Shown here: piece by piece, positions 11,701 to 23,688 of the stretch | Numbering within the stretch: position 1 is the stretch's first letter | Layout: every line of letters begins with the position of its first letter | Origin: Hericium rajendrae | Taxonomy: Eukaryota > Basidiomycota > Agaricomycetes > Russulales > Hericiaceae | NCBI GenBank assembly: GCA_033439255.1 | Contig: CM065886.1 | Coordinates: 930,001-994,000, forward strand | Direction: 5' to 3' | Length of the DNA: 64,000 nucleotides | The notes under the pieces: generated by a model | The model's input: the letters and a program-made list of their open reading frames with translations, nothing else | Databases searched by the model: none | What the model was told of the DNA's origin: nothing | Program-made: the position numbers and the translations under genes

Positions 11701-13331
11701 GGAGCACAGAATGGGAAATGACAGCATCATTGACGCCGATGCGAAAATATGGACGTCTGTGATCACAAAGGGGGAAAAGGAGGTGTCCCGTCGGGCTTGG
11801 CCTATGGGCCGACTGTGATAGAGTGAAAGAATTGGGTCTCTGGGAGGACCTGAATTTGAAGCAGGTCGTTGAGCGTGAACGTTGCTCTCTGCTGCCGTCA
11901 GTGGATGCAGTCGCTGGGCGGTTCAACCTGTCGGCACATGCCGAGATGTGTGGAAGAACGATACGCGAGGTGCGAGGCGGAATCTTTTCGAATCTCCTCC
12001 GTCTTCCGAGCCGTGTTACAGCAGCATCCATCCGCGACTTAACCCATCAGTACCTGATCTATGAGGAAGATTTCTGTGGACGGCGTGCAAACAGCGTGCA
12101 CACAATTCCATTTGGAATGGTTCGCTCCGAGGCCATTATTTCTTCGATCCGCATGCACATATTGTTGTAGGATCTCACGGCAATCTCACGTCTGTCTTTT
12201 CTATCATGCGGTGCCCTCGCCCAGGTCCATGGTGTCTCCGCGAAACCCGCCTCGAGACTGGAGAAGGTGCAGCGACATGTAACTCCGAAATTAAATTCTA
12301 GCCCCACTAGCACATTTGTCCTCGAGGGTTGTTGAACCACGCAACTGGCCCCATTCAGAGGCGGTGCTGGAGGGATTCTCGTTCCCCATCATGCGCATAG
12401 ACCCCTGCTTTGTCCTCGGAATACGTGAGCAGCTGAATCTGGCTAATAGGGTGCAAATCAACACGTGGGTTTTAGTCCGAGATGTGGACGAATGCAGCAG
12501 TCCTGACTGATGCCTCCATTATTATCCATTCCACCTATCCTAGAACTCAACCCCCCCGAGGTCTCTTTTTTCTCATGGTCAGCAGATGGCTTTCGGATGC
12601 ATCATTAAGTAATCGGTATGTCACGTCTTCGTTTGTTCATCCCATTTCCTCCTTTTCCTCGTTGCCACGGACGAAGCCTTGTCCCATTGTGAGGACGAGG
12701 GTCGTGTTCCCTTCTGACCTCGGCTATGCAATTTTGGTTCGTCAATAGACAAGTACAATGCATCCGTCGACGGAACGCGCGTCGCCTATGACTCGGATGT
12801 TCCATCGCGCAGGCATGCCATTCACAGCCCGGCCTCGCTCCAGTCGCCTATCAATCCAACGTATTGTGTAGTCCTCGTTTGTGAAGTCGCATCGAGCCAT
12901 TGTTCTCCTGTACAGATCACTGGCTTCTCCGCGGAGGCTCGATATGATAGCACTGCTCGCCGCCGGCATGCGCACAACAGACCCTGCAGAGAGCTTGCAG
13001 CGGGAGCGCATCGCGTTCCAACGGCCGAAGCCATCAACTGATTCGAAATTCTACTGGTTTTCGGACTGTCTTTTTGGAATGGGGAACGTACTTTTCAAGA
13101 AATAAAGTTTGCGGCGGTCCGCGATGCCAACTATAAAGACTTTCCTCTCTGGGCCCATTGCTGGGTTCCCGGACACGCAACACGCAACACCTGTCTCTGA
13201 CAGCTCTCTCTTTCTCGTCACAGCTGTCCCGCTCCACATCGTTACCAGCTATAAAAGAACGTGTCAGCTTTCCTCGAACGCACATCCTTTTTTCTTCTTC
13301 TTCTTCTCTTCCCCTTTCTTGCCTTTCATCA
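8746..13331. other. 4.6 kb stretch without a supported gene
   Basis: Open frames here are short, overlap each other in several phases and carry no recognised domain. A probable relict of a DLH exon lies at 9247. Otherwise I see ordinary mixed-composition DNA, no tandem array and no tRNA that I could fold by eye. The last ~200 bases before 13332 are pyrimidine-rich and look like the promoter/leader of the next gene. Confidence 0.5.
9247..9278 (+). pseudogene. Possible relict of DLH exon 8 and its donor site
   Basis: GTTCGCGGCGATCTCGTACG reproduces the 15-nt DLH micro-exon (VRGDL) plus the start of the following intron. The next bases (TTCTGCATGAT) still resemble the copy 3 intron (TTTGCATGGT). 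No other DLH exon is convincingly present nearby, so this would be a decayed fragment of a fourth copy. Chance similarity is not fully excluded. Confidence 0.35.
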
Positions 13332-14514
13332 ATGCCCCATCCAACCGCCAACGACAGGTCTACGTACCACCTTCCCTCTCCTCAGGCAGGGTCGTTGGAT
13401 GGGGTATCGCTTCATCCTGATTACTCTTCTTATTCAGGTGACGAAATCTGTTTTGTCTGATTTTGTGCTCAAGCGTCGGCTTACGCTTTCTCTACAGCAC
13501 ATCCCTACCACGCCTACCCCGTGCAGCCGTACTATACATACGCACGGTCATACCCAGCCGATGTCGGCCAGCATTCGGCCTACAACGCTTCTTCAGGCGT
13601 ATACCCATACCAAGATGGCGTTGATCTAGTGCACGCTCATGCTCAGAGCTCACCCTACGGATACGCCGCCGTCCCGGCTGCGCCTATCCCAAGCCTTCCA
13701 TGGACCAACACCCAGGTGGGTTTCGCATGTGCACTGGTCGTAGGACATTTTCCACTTACGGCTCGTCGACATGCAGACCCCGGTGTCGTCGCCCACCGCC
13801 TTGCCTCAGGACTACAACCCGACCGTCTCTACTCTTTCTGTCCTCGGAACTCACCACGTTCATTATTACCCGCCTCCTGTTCAGCCACCCACTCCCTCGT
13901 TCTCCGTCATAGAGCAAGAAATTTACACGTACAACACCCAGTTTAGTCAAAATAGGTACGCGAACAACTGGATGCCAGCCACCATCTCTTTCCGTCGCGC
14001 CGGCATGACGACAGACGGGGTGTCTGTCGGCCATCTGCTCAACGGGGGCGACGCAGACCTGATCGACGCGAACCATCGGGTCCGCCTTCCTGAGAGTGCC
14101 AACGACCATATCGCAGCGATCGTGACGCTGTGCATCTTGGTGATTCTAATCATCCTTCATGCTACATGATACTGAGCTGACTCCTGCGTGTGCAGATACC
14201 CGGCTGTGAGAGGTTCTCCGGAAGGATACATATCGTGCGGCGTCATGCAGAGGCAGAGCACGCTGGCGTCGTCACGGTCGCCGACCTCGCGTGCCAGATC
14301 GCCAAGCACATCGATCGTTTCTTGAAGGTGCGCACGCTTTCACGACTGCCTTCTGCTCGAGTTTGCTGATGTGCACGCACTTCAGACACCGTCCGGTCGT
14401 GCTTGGGCAGTCCGTGAGCACACGAATATAAACCAGATCATGCTATTCGACTTCCATCGCGTCAAGAAAGGGACCTGGCAGGTCACTCTCGGAAAACAGG
14501 CGGTAAACGTCTGA
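13332..14514 (+). CDS. Hypothetical basidiomycete protein, Tyr/Pro-rich N-terminus
   Basis: I do not recognise the family with certainty. Five exons (13332-13437, 13498-13715, 13777-14139, 14196-14327, 14386-14514) join in frame to 315 residues, with MPHPTANDRSTYHLP as start and KQAVNV as end. Residues ~30-150 are low-complexity and rich in Tyr, Pro, His and Ser. The C-terminal ~150 residues look globular: a strand-like segment around IPGCERFSGRIHIVRR, then VTVADLACQIAKHIDRFL, then a closing GTWQVTLGKQ. That order of a strand, a helix after VTV, and a final Trp strand resembles the DUF6699-type domain common in mushrooms, but this is only an impression. There is no signal peptide and no membrane segment. 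Confidence 0.7.
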
Positions 14515-16050
14515 ATCATGCTAATCTATACCCCTCTGCAATTCTCAAGGCTACACTTTGTTCGCTCCACGTTGGTTTTGGTCTTTGCATTCACACACCA
14601 TACGCTCTTTCACGCCTGAGTCAAGCTGGTTCTTACCCTTCGTCAATCCTCGTATTCCTTCGTAGCGGATTTACTTACTGTATTTCGGGACATTCCCGCA
14701 CCTACGTGTGTATCCTGGAGACTGTAGCATCACTGTAGATCTGCCTCTCACTCGCCGTGCGTGTCGTACGACGGTGTATACCACCTTTTGTTTTTTTAGA
14801 GCAACAAGCCCCACGGCTGCCTCCGCGCATGAGACCTTCAACGATTGGCTATAAGAGACTGACTCGGCGCACCCAGGCCTACTGCATCCGGGGTTCTGAT
14901 ATTCAGTCGAGAACCTGACGCGCAGGCCTCAGGCCTCAGGCCCAAGCTCGACGGAAATACGACTACCCAACAGGACTCAGCCGAGCCTGCTTCCGAGATA
15001 CGTCGCAGGGGACTGGACGGAGTCCGCGCGGCAACGCCGGCACGCTCGCGCTTCCATCACCAGCGCAGCCGTCGCGCTTTCCAGAACCCACGCACGTCTA
15101 TTCGCCAGGACGCATTTGTGCGCACGGACACGATTCAGAAGGCGGAGGGCGCCGCCCTGGCGGCAGAAGCGCGCCGTGCCGGCAGCCGACGCGGATGAGA
15201 CCCTGCACTCCGAAAGCCCTCGGACGGACGAGCATCCGAGGCGGGAGCAAGGCACGCCACCGCCGGCGGCGCAGACCACAGCGCGGACGCGATGGCGCTC
15301 GCGCGCGAAGTCGAAGCCTGCCCGCGCCCGCATCGATCCAGGGTCTGCCCAAATGGCGTTGGGCTGCCTGCCTGAGACTCTATCAGCCGCGTTCGATTGG
15401 GGCGCGCACCCGAAAATACCATGGCGAAGCTGCATCAAATGAACGGGGCGCGATGCTCGAACGCGCAGAAGCGTTGCGTCAGGGGTCCGAAGGGCTTCGC
15501 TCTTCGCGCGTCGTCGGAGCTAGCGGATGGAATAGTTGGAATGGATTCGGCGGTGATGCGCCTAGCCGGAATAGTCAGGATTGGCCCAGTGCACGCGGGA
15601 GTCGTCGGTTAGGGTGGATGCGGGTGTGCCTTGGTCGGAAAACAGGATATGAATCTAACCAGAATCCGGGCTTCTGAACTAGATCCGCGGAATCTCGCTT
15701 GCGTGAAGTAAAACCACGGGGAGGAAAGGAGTGGGTCGCAGTATCCTGGGTGGTGCGTAATGGACATGCGGCGCAAGGAGACGCATGGAGGTATGCGGGT
15801 CAGATCTCTGCAGTGTGCGATGCCGGCGGTACAGGAATCGAATCAGAAGTGGTTGTGACATCCGTTCTTTCAGTTATCCGCGGTAGAACGCCTCGCATGC
15901 AGCCTTCCACACTGTGTATAAGTAATTGATGACACATTTATACGTCTGGCGCCCGCCCAAGACAAAATTCTGCAACACGAGGCGACGTGCCTTTTGAATA
16001 ATTAGTACATACATACAACTGCGTGCTGCCTTTACGGTCCTGCAAGAGGC
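14515..16050. other. Intergenic, no supported gene
   Basis: This lies between a + gene and a - gene that converge. The 14950-15700 part is GC-rich with open frames on both strands that lack any domain or codon signature. I found no repeat or RNA gene in it. Confidence 0.5.
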
Positions 16051-17443
16051 TCAGGACACATCCAAGACTTTCCTGAGCTTCTCGATCACGACCGCGTTCT
16101 CCGCCTTACTTCCTATGGTGATTCTGAGGCAGCCCGCGCACCCAGGTTCACTCCCCCGATACCGAACGACGACGCCCTCTTTTTCCGCCAGCGTCTTGTA
16201 GACCTTGTGCGCGCGCACGTTGTCTGGCTTGCTCCCGCCACGCTCCAGAATCGGGACCACGAGGAAATTAGCGTCCTGCGTCCCAATGACCTCTCCGACG
16301 CCCAATGATGCCAGGGATTTCAGTGACGAAAGAAGATCTGCGCGGTTGGCGACGAGCTCCCCGATCTTCGTGTGCATCTCTGCGACGGACGCGGGCGAAA
16401 GTGCTTTGAGTGCGAGGTGGGCCGTCGGTGTCGAGATATTGTATGGTGCCTTGGTGTTTGAAAGTACTTGAATTAGAGGCGGTTGTGCGAGGGCGATGCC
16501 CAGTCTACGAAGCGAGGGCCTTAGACACTTCGAGTCTCAAACTCTCCTGGAACTCACCGGATGGCAGCAAGCCCAAAGCTCTTGCTCAACGTCTGCATCA
16601 CACAGACATTCGCATACTCCGAAATCAGCGTCGCGGCACTGCTGCCCGGCTCTGAAAAGTCGATATACGCTTCGTCCACGACCACGATCCCGCGGAAGCC
16701 CTCGTACTCGAGAAGCGCGCGGATGGACGGCAGCGAGATGAGTGTGCCCGTGGGATTCCCAGGCGAGCACAGGAATATCAGCTTGATGCTGGGGTCGGCA
16801 TCAACAGCCTTCTTTACCTATTTGACAGTCCAGTCAGGTCAGTCGCCGAGATCGGATTCGCAGCCGCGATCAAGTCAACACCCACCTCGTCCACGCGCAG
16901 GCTGAATCGGCCCTTCGCGCCCCCCTCGCCAGCGTCGCCGCTAAGCTCCAGGTTGACCTTCACCACGCCCACGTCGTTTACCTGCGCGCACACTGCGTAC
17001 ATCCCGTACGTGGGCGGGGTAATCAACACCTTTTCCCGTTCGGGCGCGACGCAGATGCGCATGAGCAGGTCGATGACCTCGTCGGAGCCGACGCCAAGAA
17101 ATACATGGTCGGGTGATGGCAGACCGCGGAGCTCTGCGATGCGCGATTTTATGAGTGGGTGGGAGGGATCCGGATAGCGGTGAAGGTCGAGAGTATGAGT
17201 TGAATCGATTTCGGAACGTTGGGTAGGTATGTGTCCGTTCGGCTCCGATGTCGACGCGTTGCCGTTGGATATCGAATGCCCGAGGGCATTTTCGTTGGCA
17301 TCTAGGAGGATCCCCGCAGAGTAATCGTCTCTAGCGCATCGGTATGGATGAAGCGACAAAATGTTCAGGCGGATTACGCGCTCGATGTCGAAGTGGGGTG
17401 GGTATGTGGGTTTAGCAGATGGGGCAAGTCCAAGGATAGGCAT
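16051..17443 (-). CDS. HIS5: Histidinol-phosphate aminotransferase
   Basis: This PLP enzyme transfers an amino group from glutamate to imidazole-acetol phosphate in histidine biosynthesis. Three exons (17443-16886, 16817-16558, 16504-16051) join in frame to 423 residues. Residues ~18-55 read HFDIERVIRLNILSLHPYRC followed by ILLDANENALG, the classical fungal start. Later landmarks are FLGVGSDEVIDLLMR, CSPGNPTGT, VVVDEAYIDF and the PLP-lysine segment TLSKSFGLA. The C-terminus has VVVRYRGSEPGCAGCLRITIG, which contains the phosphate-binding Arg. The second intron splits an Arg codon (CG/A). All motifs are intact and the length is normal. It is cytosolic by family. Two TGACTC elements lie just upstream. 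Confidence 0.93.
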
Positions 17444-17522
17444 GTATACAAAAGCTTCTGCGTCGAACGAATCGACTCTAAGCTATGTAGATGAAGAGAA
17501 CGAGACGGGAGAGTACTTGCAA

Positions 17523-17540
17523 ATGACTCGGACTTGACTC
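17523..17540 (-). promoter_or_regulatory. Paired TGACTC elements upstream of HIS5
   Basis: TGACTCGG occurs twice within 18 bases, about 80-95 nt before the HIS5 start codon. TGACTC is the core of the Gcn4/CPC1 site used in fungal general amino-acid control, which fits an amino-acid biosynthesis gene. Binding is inferred. Confidence 0.4.
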
Positions 17541-18295
17541 GGTGTGGTTTTCGGTATGTCGACATCTAAACAGATAAGATTATCTTATCTCCGCCTGTGC
17601 TATACTGTACAACCGGACTCGGACGGCTTTCAACTTCAAGCCTCGCGAAAAGAGGTGAGCATGCCGTTTCGAATGGGAACTCTTTACGATGTTCACCATA
17701 TCTCCTTCAAGATGTCGGATAGTGAATGATTGCGGAGACATCAGGCCTCGAGATGAAACACAAATGCTTATAGGCTGGGTCGCGGGAATGCAACAAGCAA
17801 CGCCTGATCTCGACTCTTAGTAGTATACCGCTTATAATGACTAGGCTCAGCAGCTTTGGATCATCATGATGTTGCCCCTACTCATGGCCAGCGCACTCAG
17901 GCATCAGCACGACTAGCACGCACGACGTCGACCCCAATATCCCGCCGACACGATCTCGCAGCGGCATATGGCATGCAACGCGCTTATATCCAAGTCCGCC
18001 GTTCTGCCACCACCAAGCGGATTACCCCCTCCCGAGCATGCTGAAGGCAAACTACCAAAACGCGACAAACGACGTACACAAGCCGAGTACAAGCCAACAG
18101 GTGGACTCTGGTGGACTGCGCAACAAGAACGAATGACTAAGATGATATCATCATTGCAGGTCTGATCGAACACTAGGCCAGGTAGAGGGGAGGGAAGGCC
18201 TTATATCCTAGCGGTGGCGCAAGAAGCGTTCTCGAAAGCGTGGAATAACATCTCTTCACTCCCCACTCTACCAAGCAGCCCCTGAAGCAAATACA
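17541..18295. other. Divergent intergenic region, HIS5 to oxidoreductase
   Basis: This region should hold the promoters of HIS5 (-) and the oxidoreductase (+). It contains AGATAAGATTATCTTATCT near 17572, a partly palindromic GATA-type stretch. No gene is supported. Confidence 0.45.
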
Positions 18296-19649
18296 ATGTC
18301 CACCACCCTCACCATCCCGGAAACGCAGAAGGCAGCCATTGTCCAGGAGGACAAGAGCGTCGCCATCCAAACCGTACCTGTAGCCAAGCCTGGCCCGAAC
18401 GAAGTACTTGTGCAGATCACCGTCGCGGCGCAGAACCCGACCGACTGTGAGTAACTCCAACATATCCGCAATCAACTCACATCATACCGAGCACGCGCAG
18501 GGAAATCGATCGACTGGGGCCGCATCCAGCCCGGTCAGAGCCCCGGATGCGACTTCGCAGGGCGGGTCGTAGCCCTCGGGGAAAGCGTCACCGCCGTGAA
18601 GATTGGCGAACGCGTGCGTCCACACGTCCCGTCAGGGCTATAGCCTCCGATGCTCAGATGAGCACGGCTGTCTTCGCAGGTCGCGGGCTGGAACCTTCCC
18701 GGTGGCGGCCCCAAACAGAGGTCATCTTCTTTCCGTGAGTATACCGTCGTGCCGTGGCACCATCTCACGAAGATCCCCGCGAACACCTCCGATGAGGAGG
18801 CGGCTACGATTCCGCTCGCGGCTGCGACAGCCGCTCTGGGCTTGAGGTATCTCAGCAACTTCCCGCAACCTGCCCCGCTGAACAAGTGGTTCTTGGTGTG
18901 GGGCGGCTCATGTACGTCCTGGATTCGTATCTCGGCAGTGACGCGAGAGTTTACAGTCGGCGCTAGCCTCCGTCGGTCTTAATGCAATCCAGCTCGCGCA
19001 CATCCAGGGCTATAAGGTCGTCACGACCGCCTCTTCGAAGAATCACGAGCTTGTCAGGAGCTACGGTGCGGATGTCGCTGTCGACTACCACGCGTCTGAC
19101 GTCGTCGAGCACATCGTGCGCGCGACGGGGCAGGGCGGTGTCGATCACGCCTACGACGCGATCTCGGAGGGCCAAAGCACTGCGCTCGCGATCCAGGCCT
19201 TGAAGCAACTCGGCCCACGGAGCGTTGCAGTCGTCCTGCCCGTAGAAGACACTGACCCGACGGCGGAGGTCTACATGGTGTTCTGCATGGGGCTCCTGGG
19301 GTATCCGATCGACACGTTCGGCATGTATATCGCAGTATGTACCACCTGCCCTCAATGCCTGAGCCTCCACTAATCCAGGATGTTGTCGGCGTCAGCATGA
19401 TGAGAGAATCTATCAGTTCGGCCTCGACTTTAGGGAGTTGGTCTCGGCTTGGCTGTTCGAGGGGCGGTTCAAGGGCAACCCGCACACTGTTCTGCCTGGT
19501 GGTTTGGACGCCGTTCCGGGAGGACTTGCGTTCATGAAAGAAGGAAAGGTGAGCTGGCCATCCGATGTAACCTTGAACAGTGCTCAGCGTGTTTGTTGAA
19601 GGTGTCGGGCATCAAACTTGTGTACAGGATCGCGGAGACGAAGGCGTAA
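18296..19649 (+). CDS. Medium-chain dehydrogenase/reductase, zinc-binding/enoyl-reductase type
   Basis: This is an NAD(P)-dependent oxidoreductase of the MDR superfamily, closest in look to fungal ToxD-like/trans-enoyl-reductase-like proteins. Six exons (18296-18446, 18501-18613, 18680-18911, 18967-19334, 19417-19548, 19602-19649) give 347 residues in frame. Landmarks are AAQNPTDWKSIDWG, PGCDFAGRVVALG, the Rossmann loop WGGSSSVGLNAIQLA, the ASSKNHELVRSYGADVAVDY segment and the C-terminal VSGIKLVYRI. Catalytic-zinc ligands of classical alcohol dehydrogenases are not obvious, as is usual in the enoyl-reductase branch. The intron at 18912-18966 ends at CGCTAG; using the earlier CAG would bring a stop, so the acceptor is set by frame and by the Rossmann motif. 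The substrate is unknown. No polyketide synthase lies nearby. Confidence 0.85.
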
Positions 19650-20077
19650 AAGCATGTCTCAAGCACGTTTGAAGCAGAATTCTGTCGTGTAAACTCGGAT
19701 GTATCAATTAGTGTAAATTCAAGACAGAAATCAGGCACACCTCCTGGTGAAGTCACAAGTAATGTTACCGTTCAGCGGCTAGGCACGAAGTAGAATTACG
19801 TTTTGACAGAAATGGTCATAAAAAAAGGGAGGTGACAGCCAATGGCGCCCCATTAATGACAGTTTCAGTGCAGGAGGTCATACCAATCATGTCAAGATGG
19901 ACGAGGGAAGTAGGATGTCTGAACAGATCGGGACGCTGTTCGCGCCTGGACAGTGACCAGTAACCATGACAATTCCCGGACAAGCATAGCGCTCACCTTC
20001 ATTAAAGTCTGCAGCTGTGTTACCCTGATGTCCCAGTTGCTTATGTAATGTGCATTTGTGTAAACTTATCCATTGTT
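19650..20077. other. Intergenic between convergent genes
   Basis: The oxidoreductase (+) and CIAO1 (-) converge here, so both 3' ends are in this stretch. Nothing else is recognised. Confidence 0.5.
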
Positions 20078-21359
20078 TCATGCAGGGAAAATTCTCCATA
20101 CTCTAGCGCTACTGTCGTCCCCTGCTGTAGCCAACAGATGCTCGAAGCCTTTTCGATGACACCATGCGATGCTGTTGACATCGTGAACCCCATGGGCGTT
20201 CTCCAGCTTGGCGATGATTCGGTGCGTCGGAGGTGTCTTGAGTTCTGAGTTCGACGGTTCCTGCCTTGCGTGTGAATCCACAATTCCTGTTGATACGAAG
20301 GACAGCATCATACCTCCAACTCCCAGACCACAATCCTCCCGTCGCTCCCGGTACTCGCGAGCCAGCCCAGACTCGAGTCCTTGTCCGCAGTCTTGCCAGC
20401 GCCCCATGAGATTGAGTAGATGCTCCTCTCATGCGCGCCCTCCAGCACGCTCACGCACTCCCACTTGTGCTCCGCGACGCGCTTCCATATCCTGATCGTG
20501 AGATCATCAGACGCGGACGCCAGATATCGGCCGTTCGGCGCCCATGCGAGCGACCAGACGGTGCCTGTGTGCCCGGTGAGCGTGGCGAAGCAGAACCAGT
20601 CGTCGCTCGGATCATCGAGGTAGAGTTTTATGGTGTCATCATAAGATCCAGAGGCGAGAATCTGTGCTGGGGCGCCCGTCAGATCTGTCTCCGATCGTGA
20701 TGCAGAAATAAAGAAACCGAGCCGACCTCTTCACTTGGATGCCATGCGACGCACTTCACGTCCTGCTCGTGCTCCATAAGCACGCCCATGCACTCAAACT
20801 CCGTATCCGGATGCGCTGCATCACAAATTTCAGCACATGCGAGCAGTCAAGCAGAGACCGCGCACGCACCTTCCCAGACCCAGACAGTCTTGTCGCGGCT
20901 GCAGCTCGCAAGCAGCGTCCCCGACGCGGACCACGCGACGCTCTTGCACTCCGTCTCGTGCCCCTCGAGCGTCGCCGTGCAGTCCCACTCCGCCGGCTCG
21001 TCCTCGTCCTGCTGCCAGATGCCGATGTTCGAGTCGAAGGACGCGGACGCGAGCGTCGTCCCCGACGGCGACCACGCGAGCGCGCGCACGGTCTTCGTGT
21101 GCACGGCGGGCAGCGCCGTGTGCAGCGAGAACGCGATTGGGGCGTTATCGGTTGATGTGGGTGCGTAGCTGTATAGCCGGATGGACTTGTCTGCGGAACA
21201 GGTTGCGATGAGCGGCTTGGTCGGGTTCCAGGCGACGTGCCAGACTCGGTCTTCGTGACCTAGCGTCCTGGTTCAATTGAGTGCATTGTCTACCTACGAA
21301 TTTGGCTCACCAGTCAGTTCTGCAACTGCGGTCAGCTTGTATGGGAGGTCGACGTCCAT
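20078..21359 (-). CDS. CIA1: Cytosolic iron-sulfur assembly WD40 protein CIAO1
   Basis: CIAO1/Cia1 is the seven-bladed beta-propeller of the CIA targeting complex, which hands Fe-S clusters to cytosolic and nuclear proteins. Five exons (21359-21311, 21259-20870, 20815-20727, 20661-20314, 20260-20078) join to 352 residues. The order of WD repeats is clear: LTGHEDRVWHVAWNP, VRALAWSPSGTTLASASFD, LEGHETECKSVAWSASG with CSRDKTVWVWE, QDVKCVAWHPSEE with GSYDDTIKLY, LTGHTGTVWSLAWAPNG with SASDDLTIRIW, a sixth blade with STGSDGRIVVWE, and a last blade with TAGDDSSARVWRIF. The first intron acceptor is TAG inside GACGCTAG; the upstream CAG would break the frame. The length is normal for the family. A GATA-type tandem repeat lies just upstream. 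Confidence 0.92.
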
Positions 21360-21415
21360 GACTGGATTGGAGATGTCGGAGGGTGCGCGTCTTCATTATT
21401 GCTGCAGTACTTGAT

Positions 21416-21436
21416 CTTATCTTATCTTATCTTATC
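21416..21436 (+). repeat. CTTAT pentamer x4 (GATA-type) upstream of CIAO1
   Basis: Four head-to-tail CTTAT units plus a C read GATAAG repeated on the minus strand, 57-77 nt before the CIAO1 ATG. It may be a plain microsatellite, or a cluster of GATA-factor sites. Confidence 0.6.
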
Positions 21437-21600
21437 GCGATAGCACAGTACTGCTGTTCAATGTGGCTTCGAGTCTAACGAAGTCAACGAATCAGAAGAA
21501 TGCGAATATATAAGTTTGTACGATTGCGTCCACGATGCTATAGCAAACCCAACAAATTAAACAACAAGCGACTCAAATGTTACACCCATCCACTCCCTTC

Positions 21601-23688
21601 TTATGTGCTGGACAGCGACTCGCCCGACATGATCTGCGTGAACATTTGCAGCGCGGCCTCGCCGCGCGACAGCGTGCCCCACTCGTACGCCGGCACCTCG
21701 TGCCCCGCGCCGAAGAACCGCACGTACGAGAAGGTGCCCGCGTTCTTGAACACGCCCGCCGACTGGCCCTGGACCGTGAAGTTCGCGAACTGTTGCCCCG
21801 CGTACGTGGACGAGAAGTCCGTCTGCAGATTGTTCACCATGTTTTCAACACCGTGGAAGTTAAGGATGTAATCCTGCAGGGGATGGTCAGTGGGATGGCA
21901 GTTGCAGCTAGCGCGAGAGACATACCGCGTCGCCATCGTAAACCACGGTCCGGACCTGATCGGTATCAGTCAGCTGCACACGCGTCGAAGCAGAGAAAGC
22001 GCGTACCCCGGCGTTGATCACCGTCTCCAGGTCTGGCGCCGAGTTGTGCATCCAGTCGCCCGTGCTCGCAAAGTTGTCATACACAGCATTGCTCGTCTCC
22101 TGCCACTCTGACTGCGAGCCAATCTTGGATGTCACAGCGGAGGACGTGAGGTAGTTCGTGAGGTCGGGCGGGTACGGGTCGGGGTTCTGCGCGAGCACGT
22201 AGTACACGTCGTAGTTGCCGGCGAGGGGCGAGAGGACGTTGTTATTGCAGAAGCTCTGCGCGCGCGAGCAGGTCGACGTACTGCCGCTGCTATAGCACGA
22301 TTGGATCTGGTCGACGTGCCGACGTTAGTACGGGGGTGTTATCTGAGAGAACCTGGCCTACCTGGTCCTGGCAGCCACCCGACTCGTAGAAGGAGGTATT
22401 GCCACGGGTAAGAACCGATTGCGAAACGAGAGGATGGTATCTGCAGTGTAAAATTAGCACTACTACTCGATATAGTAGAAACGTTGCATACGGGTTGCTG
22501 GCGGCATAGGTAATATATCCCGGGTATTGGTTGAGAGGGTCCTGAGGAAGAATATAAGCAGATGGCGCATGGCGTGTTGCAGTAGATAACTTACAGTGAG
22601 ACCATCGCCGACGCCGAGCACCTTCAAAGGAATGGGTATGCCCTGAACTTTGCCACTGGAGATCCCAGAGTTCTGTTCAAGGAAGTAGCTGTGCAACACG
22701 TCAACCTCTGCCGATGAAGGAGAGAACACTGACTTACGCAGCAAAAGTGGGACCGTAATGACCACCATATCTGCCATCGGTATTAGCACGTGCCGCATTG
22801 CGGCAATACAGAACGGCACGCACGACTCCGTCCAGATGCCGAAGTCACGGCCCTGGAACTTGCTGAAGCGGGAATCCTGAAGCCAGATCTGCAGGAACTG
22901 TGGTGCGCTCGTGTTTCAGTACTCATTCAGGCATCCCACGCGAGGTCCTCACCTTCCACACATCGGACGCCGCCGCCTGCGAGGTACTGACTGTAGTCGA
23001 CCCGTAGGAGAAACCAACGCCGATAGGTTGGTCAATGTAAATACTGAGCATGCGTGAGTTGGGCCATTAACGATTGCCGCGAGAAGGGCTTACACATTGG
23101 CAGCTTCGTTCCATGAGTTAGGATTCAGCGAGACGCTGCTGGTATCGTTGTTGATGCGGCATGGTCCGTTCTCCTGGAAGAGACCAATCATACTGGAGCT
23201 TCCGGGCTGCACAGAGCGGTCAGGATCTCGACTTTGCGCGAATCAAGTAAACTTACGCCTCCGTTGAACCACGCAACCAATGGGGCTGTATCGGGGTTGT
23301 TCCTCGCTTCGAAAAACCAGAACCTGCATCCATCATGAGCGATGAGATGTACATCCAAAAAGTCCAAACGCACCAAACGCTCTCGTTCGCCGTCAAGTCA
23401 CCGTACCCGGATGCTTGGTACACGCCTGGCGTCGTCTCTAGCGTCGAAATGAGCAAAGCAGACAGCGATGAGAATGCAGCAACACTCACCACAGACACCG
23501 GAGTTCTCTGTGACGCGCAGCTTGCCTGGTGTGGGCTGGCTTGACGCGTCGACTGCCAAGTTGTTCGCGGGTGCGGACTCGCGTTGCGCTGACGCGACAC
23601 CACCGACCACGCCGTCGACGATGGGGACTTGCCTCCCCGCGACAGCGGGCAGCGCCAAGATGGCAGCAAGAGCGACCGAGAAGAGCAT
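21601..23688 (-). CDS. Secreted serine carboxypeptidase (peptidase S10)
   Basis: This enzyme removes C-terminal residues from peptides. The N-terminus [18 protein letters not shown] is a typical signal peptide, so it should be secreted or vacuolar. It is a multi-exon gene with short introns. In order: the [19 protein letters not shown] segment, [10 protein letters not shown], the oxyanion-region [31 protein letters not shown], the nucleophile segment [15 protein letters not shown], the Asp segment VVYDGDADYILNF and the His segment [12 protein letters not shown]. The Ser codon is split by an intron (TC/A). The split-joined triad Ser-Asp-His is complete. The C-terminus ends SGESLSST. Length is about 500 residues, normal for S10. 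It does not share an operon-like link with its neighbours. Confidence 0.9.

Noticed and set aside
11823-12170. 115-codon + frame beginning MKELGLWEDLN
   Set aside because: Looks protein-like in part but has no partner exon, domain or paralogue. Left unannotated.
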